A stretch of 64,000 nt of DNA from NCBI RefSeq assembly GCF_028583425.1, contig NC_072795.1, positions 5,541,001 to 5,605,000 on the forward strand, written 5' to 3'. The DNA comes from Eublepharis macularius (lineage: Eukaryota; Chordata; Lepidosauria; Squamata; Eublepharidae). Positions 38,196-58,930 of this stretch are shown here, in pieces (the stretch's first letter is position 1; each line of letters starts with the position of its first letter). Below the pieces are notes generated by a model. That model saw only the letters and a list, made by a program, of their open reading frames with translations. It was not told the origin of the DNA and made no database searches. Made by a program: the position numbers and the translations under genes.

Positions 38196-38574
38196 CAGGG
38201 CTTTTTTTCAGCTGGAACACGGTGGAACGGAGTTCCGGCACCTCTTGAAAATGGTCACATGGCCAGTAGCCCCGCCCCTTGATCTCCAGACAGTGGGGAG
38301 TTGAGATTGCTGAAGTGGCGCAGAGGGCGATTTAAACTCCCCTCTGTCTGGAGATCAGGGGGCGGGGCCACCAGCCATGTGACCATTTTCACCAAGGGCG
38401 ATTTAAACTTTTAAAAACTCCCCCGTTGTTCCAGCTGACCCAAAGTGACGTCATTGCATGGTCCCGGGAATGTGCATGCACTTTGCGCATGCAGTACCAG
38501 GGGCACCACCTCCCACCAGGGGTTGCCCCCATGCTGGCAACTCACTGAGTTCTTTTCCCAGAAAAAAAGCCCTG
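38196..38574 (-). mobile_element. hAT-type MITE, family A (copy 2)
   Basis: Ends CAGGGCTTTTTTTC and GAAAAAAAGCCCTG. Perfect 8-bp duplication TCTAAAAC at 38188–38195 and 38575–38582. It carries the CTCCAGACAG/CTGTCTGGAG internal inverted repeat and is longer than copies 1 and 3. The perfect duplication suggests a recent insertion. Confidence 0.92.
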
Positions 38575-39240
38575 TCTAAAACCAAAACCTAAATGCCATT
38601 TTATAAAGCCCAGCCAGCACGATAAAAGAGTAATCCAGCTTTTGAGTTCCCCCGAACTCGAGGTTGGCCGTTTTTTATAAAAGGGGCAGGGAGAAAAGAT
38701 GTTTTAGGCCCTGATCTTAAGGCTTCTCGCCTGGATCCTGTTTAGAACGCCAGGTGTATTTGGTACCTGTTACCTGTGCCCTTGAACTGAAGATGCTAAA
38801 GACTGAAGAAGCCAGGATACCTCTGCATGTACTCTGCCACGGAACTACAGCCTCTCCCCCAAGCCAAGGGCACAGTATATATAATGCTAAAGGAGCTGGT
38901 GCCTCCTCATGCAACATCAGTTAGAACATCCAAAACATCCTTTTTGATCCTCAGTTCTCTCCTTTAATAGAGCCATGGGATCCAACCTATGGTTTTGCAA
39001 ACAACCACAATCTCCACGCCCGCCCCCGCCCCCGCTAGCTATTGAGGTCCATGTGGCTTGCCTCTTCAGTCTTTTTTAAGGGGGGGGGCATCCCTACTGA
39101 AACTGAATTCCTTTTGAAAGAAGAGGTCTACCCAGGACTTTCTACGTGCTCCTCCCTCCTTCTGTATTGGGTATATCAGCCTGCCTCAACATTTGCAGGA
39201 ATGAACAATGAACAAGGCAAGCTGGTGGCTTTGTAATATT

Positions 39241-39865
39241 TTTAGATTGTGCAAGAATCTGGGATTGGACTGGGACCAGCATACCTAAGGGACTGCCTCT
39301 CCCCGTACGTGCCCCGGAGAACGCTCCGATCAGCTGGAAAACATCTGCTGGTGCTCCCTGGCCCCAGGGAGGCTCGGTTGGCCTCAACCAGGGCCAGGGC
39401 CTTTTCGGTCCTGGCCCCAACCTGGTGGAACTCTCTGTCCGAGGACACCCGGGCCCGTCAGGATCTTCTATCATTTCGGCGGGTCTGTAAGACGGAGATG
39501 TCCCACGGGGCGTATGGTTGAGGCCAGCATGAGATCCTCACTGAGCCACCCACCAGCCTCAGTGTCCACCGGCCGGCTGCCCAACAAATGGGTACAGCAC
39601 GGGGCTATGTAGTGCCCATTCGTTTGCTGACCCACGTACGGGTTGTAGTACATTATCTGTCCACTTCCCTCTTCCTGTATGTTGATGGGCAGGAATCTGG
39701 AACTGACCCCATCTTGGGACAGTTATTATCTGTTTGTTGTTTTTATGACGAACTGTTGTTTTATGGTTTTAATATTTGTGTTATATTTTTATAATCTGTT
39801 GTACCTCACCCTGAGCCCGCTTGCGGGAAGGGCGAGTTAGAAATGTAAACAACAACAACAACAAC
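39241..39865 (+). mobile_element. L2/CR1-group LINE, C-terminal ORF fragment and 3' tail
   Basis: Plus strand encodes GPAYLRDCLSPYVPRRTLRS and RARAFSVLAPTWWNSLSEDT then SFRRVCKTEM, the classic C-terminus of L2/CR1-like RT ORFs (APxLWNSLPxxxR…SFxxxLKT). The 3' tail CACCCTGAGCCCGCTTGCGG ends in (AAC)n at about 39847–39868. Confidence 0.7.
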
Positions 39866-41096
39866 AACGGTGCTTTCTGCTGCCTTCTGTTCTAGCGTAT
39901 AAATATTTGGAGCTGCTTTCTACGGAGTCAGTTCACTGGATTCACCTGACCAGTCTCATCTGCTCTTCTCTGACAGCACAACTATCTTTCCAGATGGCGC
40001 CATTCGAATCCAAAGCCCCAACCACGTTTAGCCAACTGAACTTCACTCGCCACAGCCGGAATTTTGCAATATAAAACAAAAGCAAGAGAGAACCTAGATC
40101 CAGAGACCCCGTATTCAGTCCCCTCACTGTTGTTTCCCCCACCCCTTGAACTAGAGGGAAGAAAGAGGGAAGGTAAAAAGAAGCAGGTTGACCTTTCTGT
40201 ACCCCACAGGGATTTTTTTCCTAACTAAGCTAACTGAAAAAGGAAGTACCAAAGGCTGTGTTTGCTTATCTGAACAGGGCCTTTTGAAGGTGCCTGCAAA
40301 TGGGTAAAAACAACAATTGCCTGCACAAGCGAATTCTCTGTTTTGGAACAGCCTATCTGGAGAGGCCAGGAAAGCTCCCACTCGCCTGGCTTTCTACAAA
40401 CTATGCAAAGTTGCATTATTCACGAGGACTTTCTTACGCAGATTATAAGGGTGTGCTGTAAGAAAATGGTTCAGAGAGGTGTCGGTGACTGTAGACTGTA
40501 CTACTGGGTACTGTCTGTTCCTGCAAGTATGCGCCTATGGGATCGTTCTGCATTGTTTTATGTTTTGTTTCAGCATTCTGTGTGTGTGTGTTTTCCCTTC
40601 AGCCTGGTACTGGATTTCTGCTTAGTTTTCAAAATTTCGTGCCTCCGTGTTGATATTGACTTATACTATGTAATCTGCCTTGAATTTCAGTGAGCTAGGC
40701 AGACTATAAATAATGTAAACATTTATTTTAAATTACAGCAGATCATGTGGCTGATGGATGCTGCTGGCTCCCTGCCTCATATCTTGGATTTTGGGTCCAG
40801 AGATGTTCCACGCAAGAGCTGTGGATCAATGTGTCCCGGCCCAATTCAAGGAACACACAGAGAAGTCCTGTGAGGAGTACAAAGCTTATGTTCATTGATA
40901 AAGAGGAAGAGAGTTGGTCAAAGAGAGTAAAGGCCCCTCAGAACCAAGTAGCTCTTTGGGGTTTCAGACCTCTGATATAAGATCTTCTACCTTCGGTTTC
41001 TTTAGCAAAAATGATACAAAAGATGCATTATTGGTCAAGACAGGTAACGTACATGTGAGCTGGCCAAACTCCATTGGATAATTACATTTGGAGTTG

Positions 41097-41740
41097 AATG
41101 AATGAATGAATGAATGAATGAATATTTATTTGCGGTCAAAGACCATTACAATCCTTAACAGTCAGTAGAATAATTCCAGCATAAAAGTATAAAAAGACAT
41201 AAACAAATAATTTAGCTTTTACAATATTAAAAGACAAGTTAGAATATATATAGTTCCCTGGGAACAGAAGTGATCCTGATATTTAATATATTGATATTAA
41301 AATAGTTAAAATCGTAAAAGGTGCAGAACAGACTATGTACGGCCATGCTTCTTATTATGGAATTTAACCGAATGAAGACAGAATTTGGCTATTTGCCTGG
41401 AGATAGTCGGATTTCCATCAATTAAGAGTTTCTCCAGGCAGGCCTTATCTGCCTCTACAATTGGTCTAGAGTAGGGAAATAAACTTGTCCCTATAGACTT
41501 GATGGAAAGGACAGCGAAAGAACACAGGAACAAGCGATTCCACTTCACCAATGGAACAGCGGCAGCGTCTGTCCTCGTATGGGATCTTCCTATATTTCCC
41601 TTCGATGACCATTGAGGGGGTAACTTCACATCGGGCCAGGGTGAAAGCTCTTCTATAGGATGGGACATTAGGGTTGGCAGGTCCATTTAGTCCCCCAGCC
41701 CTCACCCTCCGCGGCGATCGGCATCCCTTATGCACGTGCT
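41097..41740 (-). mobile_element. LINE C-terminal ORF and 3' end, clade unassigned
   Basis: Minus strand encodes RRAFTLARCEVTPSMVIEGK and CRCSIGEVESLVPVFFRCPF, then ANKACLEKLL-like and TISRQIAKFCLHSVK: a Cys/His knuckle at the C-terminus of a non-LTR ORF. One frame change splits it. The 3' end is a short (ATTC)n run (plus GAATGAATGAATG, 41097–41128). Confidence 0.6.
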
Positions 41741-42000
41741 CCCGGCATGCGTGATGACATCACTTCCAGGAAGTGATGTCATCACGCGGGTCAAAGGGCG
41801 GTCCGGGGTGCGCTCCCACGCTCACCGAAGGGCTGAATCATACACACACACACACCCCGCTTGCAGGCCTGATTCGATCCGAAACAGGCCCTTTGTAGGG
41901 GGCGGGAGCGTGCCATGCTGCCTGGGGGCACGCCGCACCGCCCAGGGGTGCCCCAGGGGGCGCACACACACCGGCTGGCCAGGTAAGTGGGGCCATTTAG
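41740..42000. repeat. GC-rich palindromic block
   Basis: GATGACATCACTTCC / GGAAGTGATGTCATCAC is a near-perfect inverted repeat at about 41753–41790, followed by GC-rich sequence resembling that at 21360–21430 (CATCACTTCCGGGATGTGAC). Probably a fragment of the same element class as the Helitron-like block. Confidence 0.4.
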
Positions 42001-42339
42001 GATTATCGGTTTCCCAATTAACACCTGTTTATAATATCAAAGGGTACATTCTTCCTTCTTTGGCACCTCCATCAATAAAAGTAACCATCCAGGGGCAATG
42101 TGCCCTTACCAAGGCCACTGTTTATCAATTCCTATCCTTTTGAATATGAGAATCCAAACACGATCCCATTGTAAATCTGTCTATAGGTTGATGTCTCTAG
42201 ATGCAGGAGGCATTCTCTAGTCTCCTCTGGGACGGGAGCGTTAAGTATCACCTCCATTGTAATCAAAGGTACCCCATTCAGGGCAGGATGTGTATGAACT
42301 ATTCCTTCGGGGCCTTGGAGTCAGGTCTGTTACCATGGA

Positions 42340-42950
42340 TGCAGAGGAGTTAGCCGTGTTAGTCTGTGGTAGCAAAAGGTTGCTGTAGTTCAACAGAAAC
42401 CTTTCAAAAACAAAATCCAACGGGAGGCTGCTGAACTGGAATTCATATGCAAATTTGACTCTGTCAAGCTGGGACTGAATAGGGACTATGAATGGTTATC
42501 ACATTATCACAGGTAACAGATTTCCTTTACAGAGGCGGGGTCTGGGGGAGCCCAGTGACGCCTGCCGTGGGCTTCCGGGGACCGCAGTTCTCTTTGTCAG
42601 ATGCATCTGATGGGGAGAGCTGTGGTTATCGAAGGCTTATACTACATTGGAATTGGATGGTCTGGTTGTTTTGCTGCTACAAACCAACACGGCAAACTCC
42701 CTTGAAGCCTCACACAAGCCAACTGACCCCGAAAGGACACCAAAAGGAGATGTTTACATTTACTAGCAAAGGAATGTTTTGGTTGCATCCTCCCTCTCCC
42801 CCCCTAATGGCATCTTCTCTCTCCTCCCCTCCTCTTCTATATTTGACCAGTTTCTGTACCATGCATCTGACGAAGAGAACTTGATTCTCGAAAGCTTATG
42901 CTACAAGAAAATTGGTTAATCTTAAAGGTGCTACTGGACGGTTTTTGAGG
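42340..42950 (+). mobile_element. Penelope-like element, short 3' copy with inverted leader
   Basis: 42340–42376 is a reversed tail piece (GAGGAGTTAGCCGTGTTAGT), joined directly to the last about 40 codons of the PLE ORF (from GTTCAACAGAAACC) and the full 3' region. The two tail repeats carry CTGATGG and CTGACGA boxes. About 96% identical to 37265–37560. Confidence 0.85.
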
Positions 42951-43465
42951 TCTGTTACCACGTCTTAGTTGCAACTCTGAGGCCCTGGTGTCGGCTTATT
43001 ATCTTATTTATTGGTATTTGCCAGGCACTGAACAAAGTAATTACGTTCTGGGCGTTAGTTTCGCTTTTGCAGCCAAGTGTAGAGAGAAAGAACTTTCTAG
43101 GCTAAAGGAAACCAGTGTAGGCCATAAGGGAATAAAGTTTGTATTTTCTGGTTATACTTCCTAAATGCATTCTATTCTACATCTATTCTCATTTCTAGGG
43201 TTACATGTGTTTCTTTCAGAGTGGCCGTTGGGACTCATGTTGTACACGGAAATGTAGCAAGGAAATTGTGTGTCCCAGAGGGACATGGAAATCTCAGTGG
43301 AAAGGAACAGACCTCTGAGGCGATAGTTCTATTTGAAATGGGCATCTTATTGATGGAGCTGAATTACCCTCATAAGAAACCCTCCTCATCTAGGGGTGGA
43401 GGGATATCACTAACGCATGCATGCAAAATTTTCTGTTGCAATACGAAGCTGAAGTTGGTTCCCAG

Positions 43466-43555
43466 TTCTGACGAAGAGAGCTGTGGTTCTCGAAAGCTTA
43501 TGCTACAATAAAGCGGGCTAGTCTTAAAGGTGCTCCTGGACTCGTTACTCAAGTC
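43466..43555 (+). repeat. PLE 3' tail (type A) with intact core
   Basis: CTGACGA (43468–43474), hairpin GAGAGC/GGTTCTC-like and GAAA (43492–43495), then GCTTATGCTACAATAAAGC and GTCTTAAAGGTGCTCCTGGA. Confidence 0.75.
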
Positions 43556-44318
43556 AGCAAGCAGAGACTTTTCACCTTTGCAAATCAGGCGCCCTTCTTG
43601 CCTGGGTGCACCCTTCTTTTTCTGAGATAAAGGTATTCACAAAGTGCCTGGAGAGAAGTGGTGCAGTCACCACTATTGGTCTTTGGGGCTCAGCTAGATT
43701 CCCAAGTTCACTGGGGTCTTGAGTGGGCTTGTGGGAACGCGCTTAGGAGTAAGCCCCACTGCGCACCGCAGCATTTAGTTCTGCGTGAAGGCCCAGTGCT
43801 CTAAAGGGTCTTGCGGTTGCAGGGTGGTACTTGCAGAAGGCTTTGCTCAGATGAGTGAAACTGTTGCAACGAAGTATATTGGGAGAAGTAAGAATGAGTC
43901 CTAGACTATGAAGGACTTCTTCTTGCCTATAAAGAACTTGAATTGAACCTGAATATGAAGGGAGCAGCTGATCCATTGGTGCAATGGGCCTACTCAGCCT
44001 AGCAAAACTATAGTCCCATCCTAAAGAGAGTCACCCCTTTCTATGCCCATAGACTTCAGTGGACTTAGCAGGGTGTGTTTAGGAGCGCCCTGCTAATCTC
44101 CTTAGCCTTGACGGCTGGGAAAAGTGCTCCAGTCTCTTGATAATTTTGGAGGATTTTTGGCACCCTTTCCAGAACTACAACCACTTCTTTGAGATAGAGC
44201 AACTAGAATTGTACACAGTATTCCAAATGAAGCTGCACCCTAATGCCACAGAAAAGCATGACAATATTGCCACGGAGGCCCAGGGAGGTCCAGCCCAGTG
44301 CATCCCTCCCAACCGTTT

Positions 44319-44363
44319 GCTAGAGCCCGTTGCATTTTTTCATGCAACGGGCTTTGTTGCTAG
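44319..44363 (+). mobile_element. Helitron-like 3' terminus
   Basis: Perfect 11-bp hairpin AGCCCGTTGCA / TGCAACGGGCT (44324–44334, 44343–44353), spacer TTGTTG, then CTAG (44360–44363) followed by T. The 3' flank TGCTACAATAAAGTGGG is mid-tail PLE sequence, so the insertion is inside a PLE tail, before a T. 5' end not located. Confidence 0.6.
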
Positions 44364-44455
44364 TGCTACAATAAAGTGGGTTAGTCTTAAAGGTGCTGCT
44401 GGACCCGTTATTACTTTGCAACTACAGACTAACACGGCTAACCCCTCTGGATCTT
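44364..44455 (+). repeat. PLE 3' tail, cut by the Helitron-like end
   Basis: TGCTACAATAAAGTGGGTTA to CTACAGACTAACACGGCTAA. The left half including the hammerhead-like core is missing. Confidence 0.7.
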
Positions 44456-44799
44456 TTTCAAGGAGGGGCATTCAGTCCTACAGCCTGGAGCCCAGATTCT
44501 GATTGACAGTTTCCATAAGAACCCTGTGAATCTCATTAAATTCAAGAGGGTTTATTCCTGGGGAGGAACGCGTAGGATCACCACCAGGTCTCCTTAACTA
44601 TCAGTTCTACAGAACTGTCACTCATGGGGAGGGGCTCCTTTGTAAAACAGTAACTGTTAAAATGACCTTTCTGCCAAAGTCTAGCAGGGCCAGTGAATGT
44701 TTGCTTGCTTCTACTTTACAAGGATGAGGAAATGTCTGGAGGTGTGGGGCAGAGTTTTACGTAACAGAGAACGGCCTTATCTATAACTACAGTTTCTGG

Positions 44800-45035
44800 T
44801 GGGTAGCTATCTTGGTCTGCAACGGAAGAGCAAGATTCGAGTCCAGTTGCACCTCAGAAACCAACTAGTTTTCCAGGATATGAGCTTTCAATAGTCAATT
44901 CTTCCTTTGTCAGCTGCAAGCTTTTCCCACTCCTTGTATCTGATGAAGGAAGCTTTGACTCTTGAAAGCTCATACGCTGGAAACCGAGTTGGTCTCTAAG
45001 GTGCAACTGGACTCGAATCTTGCTTACCTATGGCT
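44800..45035. repeat. Fold-back PLE tail pair (type B) with CTGATGA
   Basis: Left arm GGGTAGCTATCTTGGTCTGC and TTTTCCAGGATATGAGCTTT; right arm GAAAGCTCATACGCTGGAAA and GGTCTCTAAGGTGCAACTGG. CTGATGA (44940–44946) and GAAA (44963–44966) flank a weak hairpin (one mismatch). Confidence 0.75.
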
Positions 45036-45325
45036 GTTTTGCCATGATGCCTAAAATGGAACCTCCATGGTAGAATGCAGTGTACCTCTGAGTGCACAAA
45101 CGGGCAGTAGTTGCCTTCCTGTGCAGCTTGCAGCTTTCTAGAGGGCAGCAGCAGCAGGACTTTGGTTTGGGGGCTGGAGGGCTCTCACCTGAGTTGCCAA
45201 CCTCCAGTTGAGACCTGAAGATCTCCTGGAGTTGCAGTCAAATATCCAGACTACAGACATCAGTTGCCCTGGAGCTAGTTGCAGTTGGGTAGTTGTATTG
45301 GTGTGCAGTAAAAGAGCAAGACCAG

Positions 45326-45470
45326 TAGAATCATAGAATCCTAGGGTTGGAAGGTACCTCTAGGGTCATCTAGTCGGACCCCCTGCACAATGCAGGAAAT
45401 TCACAACTACCTCCCCTTCCCGCACACACATCCAGTGACCCCTGCTCCATGCCCAGAAGATGGCACTTTA
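45326..45470 (-). mobile_element. CR1 LINE 3' end
   Basis: AATCATAGAATCCTAGGGTT, then GGAAGGTACCTCTAGGGTCA and CATCTAGTCGGACCCCCTGC: the reverse complement of a CR1 3' end with its ATTCTATG-type repeats. It is inserted in a type B PLE tail, whose pieces are at 45280–45325 and 45473–45515. Confidence 0.75.
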
Positions 45471-45505
45471 AAAGCTAACTAGATGGAATATGAGCTTTTG
45501 AGAGT

Positions 45506-46090
45506 CAACGTTTATTTTATTTTATGTCATTTATAGTCCACTTTTCTCACTGAGACTCAAGGCAGATTACATAGTGTGAGATTAGTACAATCAATATCAA
45601 TCTATGAAAATGCCATAGGGTAAATAAATGCAAGTTTACAAAGACATAATATTAGCAAGAATCCAATGCAGAGCTGAAAAAATGCTGAAACAGAATATAA
45701 GCAATTCTAGGACTGACATTAGACAGGACAGAACTTATCCAGTAGGATCGTACTTGAAGCACAGGTAGCACATACTTAAAGCAACAGATAATACGTAAGA
45801 CAACATAGTGGCGAAGTCTCTGGTCCCTAGCTCATTAGTGAAGCATTTGAGACCCCCTCCCTACAATACCACCCCTCTATCTGAGTAAAAAGCCCTTTTG
45901 AATAATTCGGTTTTGCATCGTTTGCAAAAAGCCAGGAGACTGGGGGCTCTCCTGACCTCCTCAGGCAGGCCGTTCCCCAGGGAAGGGGCAACCACAGAGA
46001 AAGCCCCTGCACGGGCTGTTGTTGATTTCCATGTGCAGGGTGGCACCTGCAGGACACCCTGTCGGGAGGAGCAAACGAGGAAGGGAGCTG
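45506..46090 (-). mobile_element. L2/CR1-group LINE, C-terminal ORF remnant and tail
   Basis: Minus strand encodes ARAGAFSVVAPSLGNGLPEE then APSLLAFCKRCKTELF, followed by a long 3' region ending TGAGAAAAGTGGACTATAAAT. Its 5' side lies 250 bp from the C2orf72 start codon. Confidence 0.6.
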
Positions 46091-46346
46091 TGGCTGGAAA
46101 GCTCATCCCCTGGAAATGCTGCTGGACCCGGATCTTGGCGGGAAAGGCCCAGCACCTTCACAGGGTGGCCTCTGTAGCATCGCACTTTTCCCGAGCGTCC
46201 CCCCCGCCCCGGCTCCACCTCCAGGAACCTCCCTCCCGGGAGTTGGCAAGTGGGGACCCGCGGGGCGAGCGCGCAGCGGGCGGCCGGGGGCGGCGCCCGC
46301 GGCGGGGCCAGAAAAGCGCGGCGGGGCGCGCAGGGCGGGCGCGTCC

Positions 46347-55304
<8,958 letters not shown>

Positions 55305-57200
55305 ATTGAAAGCGTTAAACCGAGGAACCTAGCGACAGCAAAGCTAAAAAGCAGGGGATCAGAAGTTGGCACCTCTTTGGAGCAGGGTCCACCTATCAGC
55401 TCTTTGGTTTTTGCCTTCCTTTAATCTGATCAGCCTTTTGTAGCGAGAATGCAGCCACATTGACTGGTCTGGAAGGACCTCCTCTGGTAGTCTGGTTCCA
55501 CGCAAGGCACAGAGGCAGCCGTGTCTAATCTCAGTCAAGCAAGGACAGATGACTTTTCAGCACTGAGGAAGTGCGTGAATTGCCCAAGGTACATCCTGAA
55601 ACTGCAGATGAATTTAATGCACGTGGCAGGAATTGTGCCTCAGTGGGTGAACTGAGGTGCTACTCTTACGTTGCTCTTATTGAGTCTGTGATTTCTTTTT
55701 TCAATTTTCTAATGATCTGCTTGCCTTATTCTGAAATCACCATCAAATGTGAAAAGTGTGTGTGTGGGAGGGAAATCTCTGGGTTTAGAAGCAGTCTATG
55801 TGGGTGCAAAGAAAGAAACAATGGTGTTTTTAATGATGTTTTCAGTGCAGCCTCCTTATGGACTAGATGCTTGCTTCTTATTTTTATTATAAAGAAAACT
55901 AGAATCTCAGCCCTGTGTACCGTGTAGAACCATAACAAAGCAGGTGGTGTGTTTTGCTGCTTCTTTACAGTGTGAGCCTTCTAGAAATGCTGTTAAAGAC
56001 TGAAATCCATTTCTCATAACAGTGGAGTTCAGAGAATATATGATGAACCTACCTCGTCCTCATTGAAGACCCTGTTCAGAAGTCCGGTTTTGTAGACCTC
56101 TTCTCCTCTGTGACCAGTTAGTAGCCTACAGAGACTGTTACAGAAGAGTAAGGAAGAATGGGCCTCCAAATCTTGCTAGAGGAGACAGAAACTAGAGTAG
56201 CTTAGAGAAACCTTCAGTATTCTTAAGGGTTACAGGACCCCCCCCCCAAAAAAAACTGCCTGGTTGCAGCTCTTCTGCCATGAAACCTGTGCGAAATGCT
56301 CAAACCTTGTCTTCTGGAAAGCACTGCCCTCCTCTGCACAAAATAATTCCTTTACAAAAGAAAACCAGCGGTGTTTTTTTGTTTGTCTACGTGTCCAGTA
56401 GTGTGAATTTCCTTCTACCCTGGGGTCTTACAGCTAAAGGTTTCTCCTTTCTTTCCTCTAATATATGGATCCTGTACTAGTAAGGGCACAGAAAATGAAC
56501 ATATCAAACTTTTAATGTTGGAACTTCTGCTTACTGAATTGGAATTTCAGGCCCATGAACAAACTAAACTTCAGTTTACAGATTCCATAATCTTGTTTTT
56601 ATCATAAATGTTATAGCAGCTATACTTTACCAGCAGTACAGTATTAATTCTTTAATTTTGCAGATCTTGCAGATTTAATTTCCAGCTCAAGTTACAGGAT
56701 TTTGTATACTTGGCCGTAGCAGTTTGCCTTATCTAGGGTCATCATGACCTAGCGAGAAAGGAAGTTCAGAGAAAAACTATAATCTTAATTTGTATTAGCT
56801 GAACAGTAAAACAGTAACAATGGGAAGAGATTCAGATGGGTGTTTGTAGTCATAAAGCAAGATTGAGGTCCAATGGCACATTAAAAACCAACTGGATTCC
56901 ATTTCTCCAGCAAAGAAAAGATTATTTCAGGGAGAGAAATGAACTGAAGCTGTAGTAGAAATACATTTAGGCTGGCGTGCACAACTTTCGCCTACTGCTA
57001 TGTGTGGTGGTGATGGAAAATGCTGTCAAGTCATAGCTGGCTTATGGCAACCCCTGCTGGGGTTTTCAAGGCAAGAGAGAGAGACTAACAGAGCGGTTGC
57101 CATTGCCTGGCTATGCAACCCTGGTCTTCATTGGAGGTCTCCCATCCAATTACTAACCAAGGCCAACCCTCCTTAGCTTCGTAGAGCTGATGAGACTGGG
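55305..57200 (+). other. C2orf72: C2orf72 3' flank, probable 3' UTR
   Basis: Mostly non-repetitive sequence after the stop codon, apart from a weak PLE relic near 56855–56930. I cannot choose a poly(A) site with confidence. Confidence 0.35.
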
Positions 57201-57319
57201 TTTGCATGGGCTATTTAAATCAGGGCACTGCTAAATATAGGTTTTGTTTAATTATTGAAAATATCTGCTACAATAATTCCTTTGTTTCAATCTGCATTTT
57301 GGAATGCAATATACAGTCC

Positions 57320-57545
57320 TGGTCGCTTGATCTCAGCAGGGACCTTATAGACCCAGAAAAGTGCAGAAAAGGGGAGCAAAAAAAGATGAAGGGCTTGGAC
57401 CATCTTTCCAATGAGGAAAGGCTGCCGAGTTTGGGACTTTTTGATTTAGAGAAGAGACAAATAAGGCAGTGGCGGTAGAGGTTTATAAAATTGTGCATGG
57501 GGTGGAGAAGGTAGACCGAACTTTCTGCTTCTCCTAAAACATTTG
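57320..57545 (+). mobile_element. CR1-like LINE 3' region, part 1
   Basis: TTGGACCATCTTTCCAATGA, GGACTTTTTGATTTAGAGAA and TAGAGGTTTATAAAATTGTG follow the typical CR1/L3 3' region (KGLDHLSNEERLPSLGLFDL in one frame). It is interrupted by BovB and continues at about 58135. Confidence 0.7.
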
Positions 57546-57559
57546 AATGTAGGGTCAAC

Positions 57560-58133
57560 CAAAAGGGAGACTGCAAGGAAGAAATCAGAAGATTGAGACT
57601 TGGAAGAGCAGCTTTGAGGGAGCTAGAGAAGATCCTTAAAGATAAAGATGTCTCTCTGGGAACCAAGAACAAGATAATCCAAACTATGGTATTCCCCATT
57701 GCCATGCATGGATGTGAAAGCTGAACAGTGAAGAAAGCTGACAGGAAGAAAATTGGTTCATTTGAAATGTGGTGCTGGAGGAGAGTTTTGCGGATACCAT
57801 GGATGGCCAAAAAGACAAATAAGTGGGTACCAGATCAAAACAAGCCAAGCCTGAATTATCCCTACATGCTAAAATGACCAAACTGAGGCTACTGTACTTT
57901 GGTCCCATCATGAGAAGACAAGATTCTCTGGAAAAGTCAATAATGCTAGGAAAAGTGGAAGGCATGTCGGAAAAGAGGAAGAGCTAAAACGACACGGTTT
58001 GACTCAATGAAAGAAGCCACGTCCTCCAGTTTGCAGGATCTGAACAAGTCTGTTAACGATAGGATGTTTTGGAGGTCTTTCCTTCACAGGGTCGCCATAG
58101 GTCGGAGGCAACTTGACGGCACATAACACACAA
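57560..58133 (+). mobile_element. BovB/RTE LINE 3' fragment, nested in CR1
   Basis: Encodes FPIAMHGCES, KKIGSFEMWCWRRVLRIPWM and KATSSSLQDLNKS-like segments of the BovB C-terminus, with several stops. The tail TCGGAGGCAACTTGACGGCA ends ACATAACACA. Splits the CR1-like element. Confidence 0.75.
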
Positions 58134-58134
58134 C

Positions 58135-58470
58135 ATGGATTCATAGAGTGAAGCTGTTGGGCAAAGCAATCAATAGAGGTAAAAGAAAGTCCTGCACAGC
58201 ATGTATATAATTAGCCTGGAGAATGCGCTGCTCCAGGGTGGAGTGACAGCCATTGCCTGAGGTGACTTTGAAAGGCAACTAGATACATTCAGGAAAGCTC
58301 TCAATGGCTATTAGCCATAGTGGCTAAATAGAACCTTCCATTCGGAGGCCGTGTACCTTTGAGCACTGGTTGCTAAAGTAGCGGCCAGCAGCAGGGGGAA
58401 GGCTCTCTGGGTAGTAGATGAGATACTGGACTAGAGGAACTCTTGGCTGGGTCTGGCAGGGCTGCTTGTG
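58135..58470 (+). mobile_element. CR1-like LINE 3' region, part 2
   Basis: TCAATGGCTATTAGCCATAG and AGATGAGATACTGGACTAGA (the W-T-R-G type ending of CR1/L3 3' regions) continue the element begun at 57320. Confidence 0.6.
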
Positions 58471-58930
58471 TACTCTAGAATATGTCCCACCTGCCATTTC
58501 TGGTGCCACAATCCTCTTTCAAGGGGTGTCGTCCACCTGAAGCCATCTGCTGCAGCAGAATGAGAGGAGTGATGGGACGCCCCTTGACTGAGAGGATCCC
58601 CCCATCTCTGCCTCTCCCTGCGTGCAAAACAATTGAATTCCTATATGCTTCTGTCATCTTGCCTTAGGTGACTCAGAGGGGCATTTGTGAAGGCACAAAG
58701 GCAGAAGGAACCTAGGCCAGCAAGGTGAGTGCACAGGCAAACCCCTGCAGTGACTGCGCACCTTTCTTTGCCACTTCTCCCTGATGTGGCACAGGTCAAC
58801 TGGGCCAGACCGAGCATGGCCAGGTTTTTTTCCCCACAAAGGGCTCCAGTAACAGCTGCGTGAGACCTTTGATACCTACACGATGGGCAGAAAATTGACG
58901 GGCATTACAGTGGCTAGGAAAACTCCACCT

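Larger units (their letters stand above)
30170..46346. other. Intergenic region between RPL35A and C2orf72
   Basis: About 16 kb with no host exon that I can support. LMLN, the human neighbour of RPL35A, is not recognisable. The listed repeats (LINEs, PLE, hAT, Helitron end) cover much of it. The remainder (about 30.2–32.4, 33.3–34.1, 37.85–38.2, 38.6–39.2, 39.9–41.1, 43.0–44.3 kb) looks like unique or anciently repetitive DNA. Confidence 0.65.

Noticed and set aside
40738-40882. Possible exon after TTACAGCAG (QIMWLMDAAGSLPHILDFG)
   Set aside because: Acceptor-like start, but no donor partner, no homology that I know, and repeats on both sides.
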